Source: Paulinella micropora
Taxonomy: Eukaryota; Cercozoa; Imbricatea; Euglyphida
DNA: 33,698 nt
Assembly (NCBI GenBank): GCA_009731375.1
Contig: BJOX01000001.1
Location: 2,424,255 to 2,457,952 of the forward strand
Reading direction: 5' to 3'
The translations under genes were made by a program, and so were the position numbers. Below, piece by piece: positions 30,765-33,698 of the stretch (within the stretch, counting starts at the first letter, position 1; each line of letters begins with the position of its first letter). The notes under the pieces are model-generated. The model had not been told where the DNA came from and searched no databases. It saw only the letters and a program-made list of their open reading frames with translations.

Positions 30765-32579
30765 CTATAGACGCCGTTTACGCGCGCGGACTCCTTTACC
30801 TGGTGGAGGACCTCCAACCAAAGTTAAGTCTAAGGTAGACTGTTCGAGGACGTCCCAAATTTTGTGAGGGATTGCGCCTTGTGCCAAGTCAAAAGGAATG
30901 TCCAGCACCCCTCGTGGTAGTGCTTGTATGGTCCACGCGGTATGATCTTTATCTGTGGGAGATATGGTATCATCCCATGTCTCAAGTTTCTTGGCGTCTT
31001 TATATACTGGAAGGTATTGTCTTACTTTAGGATCTTCCACTGGATCCAGACTCCTCCAGAAATGTAAGACTGGTTGTATTATTTGTGCCGCAGTCGAAAT
31101 TCGATTCGATCGCGTATGGCGTTTGTGAGGTACTGCCATGACTCTCATGAGATATAAATCTGAGAGCGTGTCATCGGCTACGTGTTGAGCCGCAGGCCTC
31201 ACCAAGTAAAAAGCGTCTTTGGCCCATGAAATATGTCCAATCGCATCTCCTTCTTTCCAACTGGGGTGAACGAGAGTGTCATTGCCCGCGCGAGGGTCTT
31301 GATCTCCGTCATCGCTCCCCTCTTGATGGACTCCTTGCGAAAGTGCCGTCCTTATCGCCTTTCTCGGTCGGTCGTAGATAAGGTCATTTTGCGCTCTCCT
31401 TATTTGCGCCTCCGTGAACTTTCCTTCCGGCACGTTCGACTCCACCCTTTTGCGGGTCTGAGTCCCCGCCGCACTTTTGCGGTCGGTGGCCCGCTTGTTC
31501 TCCAGCTCAGCCTCCTCCTTCTCCGCAATTGGTGCCCTGTAGGCATCCCGTTCCGAGATATCCTCCTGACGGATTGGTGGGACCTCTTTAAAGTCAGCCT
31601 CCATCCGTTTGAGTGCTTGATCAACGGACTCATCTTCAAGTAGGAAGGGATCATACTTAATCAGCCTTCGTACATTGACTATTTGAACTTTTCCTCTGCC
31701 CCTGATTTTATAATTCAAAGGCCCCATCTGTTCCATGATCTGGTATGGTCCTTTCCAGTGGATGAACAGCTTCGAGCTGACTCCCTGAGGAACCTGAGGA
31801 TGATACAGTAGTACAATATCCCCGACCTGAAATCTGACTTGATCCAGGTGTGCCTGCCTGACACCTTCAGCATCAGTCTTCCTGCGCTCCGCCTCCCTAT
31901 GCGCCTGTACTATTTGCTCCGCCTCCATCTTCGCCCGAAGTCTCACCCCAAACAGCTCATCCTGATCTGCCCATGAATCTTTTGGGTGCAGCAGTGAGGC
32001 TGGGATGGCGGGCTCACGCCCATATACCAATTGGTATGGCGAGACGGAACCTTTTGAACCACCTAACGCTGTAGAGGGTAGGCAATTCATAGCAAAGGCA
32101 AACGAGGATGCTGCCTCCACCCATGCCTTTTGGTTCTCCTTCTTCATACAATACATCTTCAGCGCGGCCTTGAGGGGTCTATGCACCCGCTCTATCTTGC
32201 CGTTCGCTCTGGGGTTATAGGCGGTGACATATTGCCATTTCATGCCGTAATATGCAGATAGCTTGTCGATGACTTCATTATTAAAGTCAGAGCCTCGATC
32301 TGAGCATATTTTTCTCGGCACCCCAATCTGTGAGATGATCCTGTCAATCAACGCCTTGGCTGTTGTTTCGCCCGTAACGTCTTTGACTGGGACCACCCAT
32401 ACATAGTTGGTGGCTCTGTCTATGGCAGTTAGAAGGTATCTGTAACCTTCTGTCGTGACCGGGAAAGGTCCTACATGATCAGTGTGTAAGAACTCGAACA
32501 TTCCTAATTGTAAAGGAAAAGTCCCGATCAGGCCAAATTCGCCTTCAATGGTGTTTTGGATGTCTTGCATGGGATGCAT
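30765..32579 (-). CDS. Ty3/gypsy integrase with long C-terminal extension
   Basis: The retroviral-type integrase core is clear: TDHVGPF (first Asp), KICSDRGSDF (second Asp) and ANGKIERVH (Glu), with exactly 35 residues between the second Asp and the Glu, the D,D-35-E spacing. A GPY/F-type module follows (VGDIVLLYHP, then WKGPYQIMEQMGPLNYKI). After it come about 250 further residues, first charged and disordered-looking, then compact near WDDTISPTDKDHTAW and VLDIPFDLAQG. I do not recognise them as a chromodomain or dUTPase. The ORF ends TAG TAA. The HHCC zinc region lies in the overlapping frame upstream, so a frame change at 32530-32580 splits what should be one polyprotein. Confidence 0.85.
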   Translation of the reverse strand: MHPMQDIQNTIEGEFGLIGTFPLQLGMFEFLHTDHVGPFPVTTEGYRYLLTAIDRATNYVWVVPVKDVTGETTAKALIDRIISQIGVPRKICSDRGSDFNNEVIDKLSAYYGMKWQYVTAYNPRANGKIERVHRPLKAALKMYCMKKENQKAWVEAASSFAFAMNCLPSTALGGSKGSVSPYQLVYGREPAIPASLLHPKDSWADQDELFGVRLRAKMEAEQIVQAHREAERRKTDAEGVRQAHLDQVRFQVGDIVLLYHPQVPQGVSSKLFIHWKGPYQIMEQMGPLNYKIRGRGKVQIVNVRRLIKYDPFLLEDESVDQALKRMEADFKEVPPIRQEDISERDAYRAPIAEKEEAELENKRATDRKSAAGTQTRKRVESNVPEGKFTEAQIRRAQNDLIYDRPRKAIRTALSQGVHQEGSDDGDQDPRAGNDTLVHPSWKEGDAIGHISWAKDAFYLVRPAAQHVADDTLSDLYLMRVMAVPHKRHTRSNRISTAAQIIQPVLHFWRSLDPVEDPKVRQYLPVYKDAKKLETWDDTISPTDKDHTAWTIQALPRGVLDIPFDLAQGAIPHKIWDVLEQSTLDLTLVGGPPPGKGVRARKRRL

Positions 32580-33698
32580 GCATTGACCTGTTCATCAATA
32601 TTCTCCTTCATCTTCTTCCACCAGAATCGTCTCGAAATGAACATATGCGTTCTTTGTCGGCCCGGGTGCGCCAGTAGTGGGCAGTTATGAGCAGCGACAA
32701 AAATGATGTGTCTGAGTTTCTCAGGAACCCAGAGAGTCCATTTGTCTGGTTGTGATGCATAGCGCCCGTGTTGGCCTTTGTACCACAAGAGACCGTCTCT
32801 CCACCCCATCTCCTTCTGTTGCTCCTTAATCTCCTTCGTCATTTTCAGCTCGTTCGGGTTCTTGTATAGCTGTATTAGCTCTTTGAACTCCGGATCGAGA
32901 GCCTGTTGCTGTCTCCATGCAGTGGGTGAGGCTATGTGGATAGTCCCATCCTCTAGCTGCACTCCTATCCTCTCAGGGTTTTCGTCTAACTCCTCCTTGT
33001 TCTCCTGCGGGGGTTCCGCATATGCTTCTTGCTTAATCTCTTCTTGTTTTATCTCCGCCTTCATATTCTCATATGCTTCATAGGACCACTCAGCATCCTC
33101 GAGGACATGTGCTGTACAACATATCCCATGATCCGGACCTTGCGGGCTATGACGTAGACCCGATCGGTTATATCGGACCCCTCTCGCCATCTGCATCGAC
33201 TCGATATGATGCACTTCGTATGTGCAGTCTGGGGATAGATCCTCCATTTCTGCTGATGATACGAGAGCTGCCACTTCTGAGTGAAACTCTAGCCTGGAGA
33301 GGCTGTCAGCGACAACATTTCGCTTGCCGGGTAGATGGACCATTGTAAAATTGAAACATGACAAGAATGCCTGCCATCTCGCTAGACGGCCAGTTTGTTT
33401 ATGGTTCATCAGCCATAGTAAATTCTGGTGATCAGTCCTTACTATAAACTGAGGTCCACCCCATAAATACTCTCTCAACCGTTTGAGGGCCCAGACCACC
33501 GCCAGTGCCTCTGTCTGTCTCGTACAATAGTTTCGCTCCGCCGAGCACAACTTTCTACTTATAAACATGATCGGGCGCATTTTATTGATTTTGCTAAAAT
33601 TATTGTACAATGAGAAAGACAGTATTCCCACCCAAACCCGTAGCGGTTGCGGGGCGCCTGCACTACGACCACCAACATCAGGGACACCGACTAAGCGG
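32528..33698 (-). CDS. Ty3/gypsy RNase H and integrase zinc region, 5'-truncated
   Basis: The frame reads MRPIMFISRKLCSAERNY, TEALAVVWAL and IVRTDHQNL and, later, LPGKRNVVADSLSR, the RNase H blocks of a Ty3/gypsy pol with D and D residues in place. A spacer of about 150 residues is Glu/Lys-rich. Then WVPEKLRHIIFVAAHN, LAHPGRQRT, FWW and CIPCKTSK form the H-H-C-C zinc region before the integrase. The upstream RT end (ATGLG-type block at 33640-33660) is one frame off from GILSFSL, so another indel lies near 33635. RT, protease and gag are outside the window. Two frame changes mean it is decayed or mis-sequenced. Confidence 0.85.
   Translation of the reverse strand, partial: RLVGVPDVGGRSAGAPQPLRVWVGILSFSLYNNFSKINKMRPIMFISRKLCSAERNYCTRQTEALAVVWALKRLREYLWGGPQFIVRTDHQNLLWLMNHKQTGRLARWQAFLSCFNFTMVHLPGKRNVVADSLSRLEFHSEVAALVSSAEMEDLSPDCTYEVHHIESMQMARGVRYNRSGLRHSPQGPDHGICCTAHVLEDAEWSYEAYENMKAEIKQEEIKQEAYAEPPQENKEELDENPERIGVQLEDGTIHIASPTAWRQQQALDPEFKELIQLYKNPNELKMTKEIKEQQKEMGWRDGLLWYKGQHGRYASQPDKWTLWVPEKLRHIIFVAAHNCPLLAHPGRQRTHMFISRRFWWKKMKENIDEQVNACIPCKTSKTPLKANLA

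Overview
The window looks like nuclear DNA of a eukaryote. Genes are split by GT-AG introns with consistent phases, long simple-sequence arrays occupy a large share of the window, and there are Ty3/gypsy, tRNA-SINE-like, MITE-like and non-LTR-type reverse transcriptase remnants. A block of DNA-virus-like genes (packaging ATPase, phage-style fibre with an S74 chaperone end, small membrane protein) would suit a protist or alga, but the sequence does not fix the taxon. Several single-base frame breaks and ten-N gaps point to a draft assembly, so some broken genes may be sequencing errors.

Layout. 1-5220: almost only microsatellites and minisatellites, with short unique cores between them, including a tRNA-derived SINE-like unit at 1401-1667. 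5220-6890: no recognisable gene, one palindromic MITE-like unit. 7026-7917 (-): a cysteine-rich repeat protein in two exons with a decayed extra repeat. 9693-10752 (+): the 3' part of a WD40 gene whose introns hold CT arrays. 12378-12651: a MITE with about 25-bp terminal inverted repeats. 13150-17656: a remnant of a Polinton-like or virophage-like virus. 17660-18971: an LTR/gag-like piece and two dispersed repeats, A and B. 19000-20790: microsatellites and a 363-N gap. 20792-23439 (-): a PIN-domain gene in four phase-consistent exons, preceded head to tail by an OTU-protease reading frame; they are probably one OTU-PIN gene split by a frame break in a C10 run. 24229-25932 repeats 22515-24218 across a ten-N gap and is most likely an unmerged contig overlap. 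25936-28860: more microsatellites and repeat B. 29030-29722: a decayed reverse transcriptase. 30765-33690 (-): RNase H and integrase part of a Ty3/gypsy element.

The most unusual signal is a family of hairpins in the viral remnant. Both intergenic gaps examined carry a pair of oppositely oriented hairpins with 9-bp outer stems of different sequence but a shared purine-rich internal loop (AAACGRRA on one side, about GRGAGTGWA on the other). One half-motif also sits just upstream of the fibre start codon, at the edge of the remnant. Variable stems around a conserved loop suggest a functional structured element, for example a transcript end, a protein-binding site or a cassette boundary.

The OTU-PIN arrangement joins a cysteine deubiquitinase-type domain to a PIN-type nuclease fold, a combination I do not recognise as a standard architecture.
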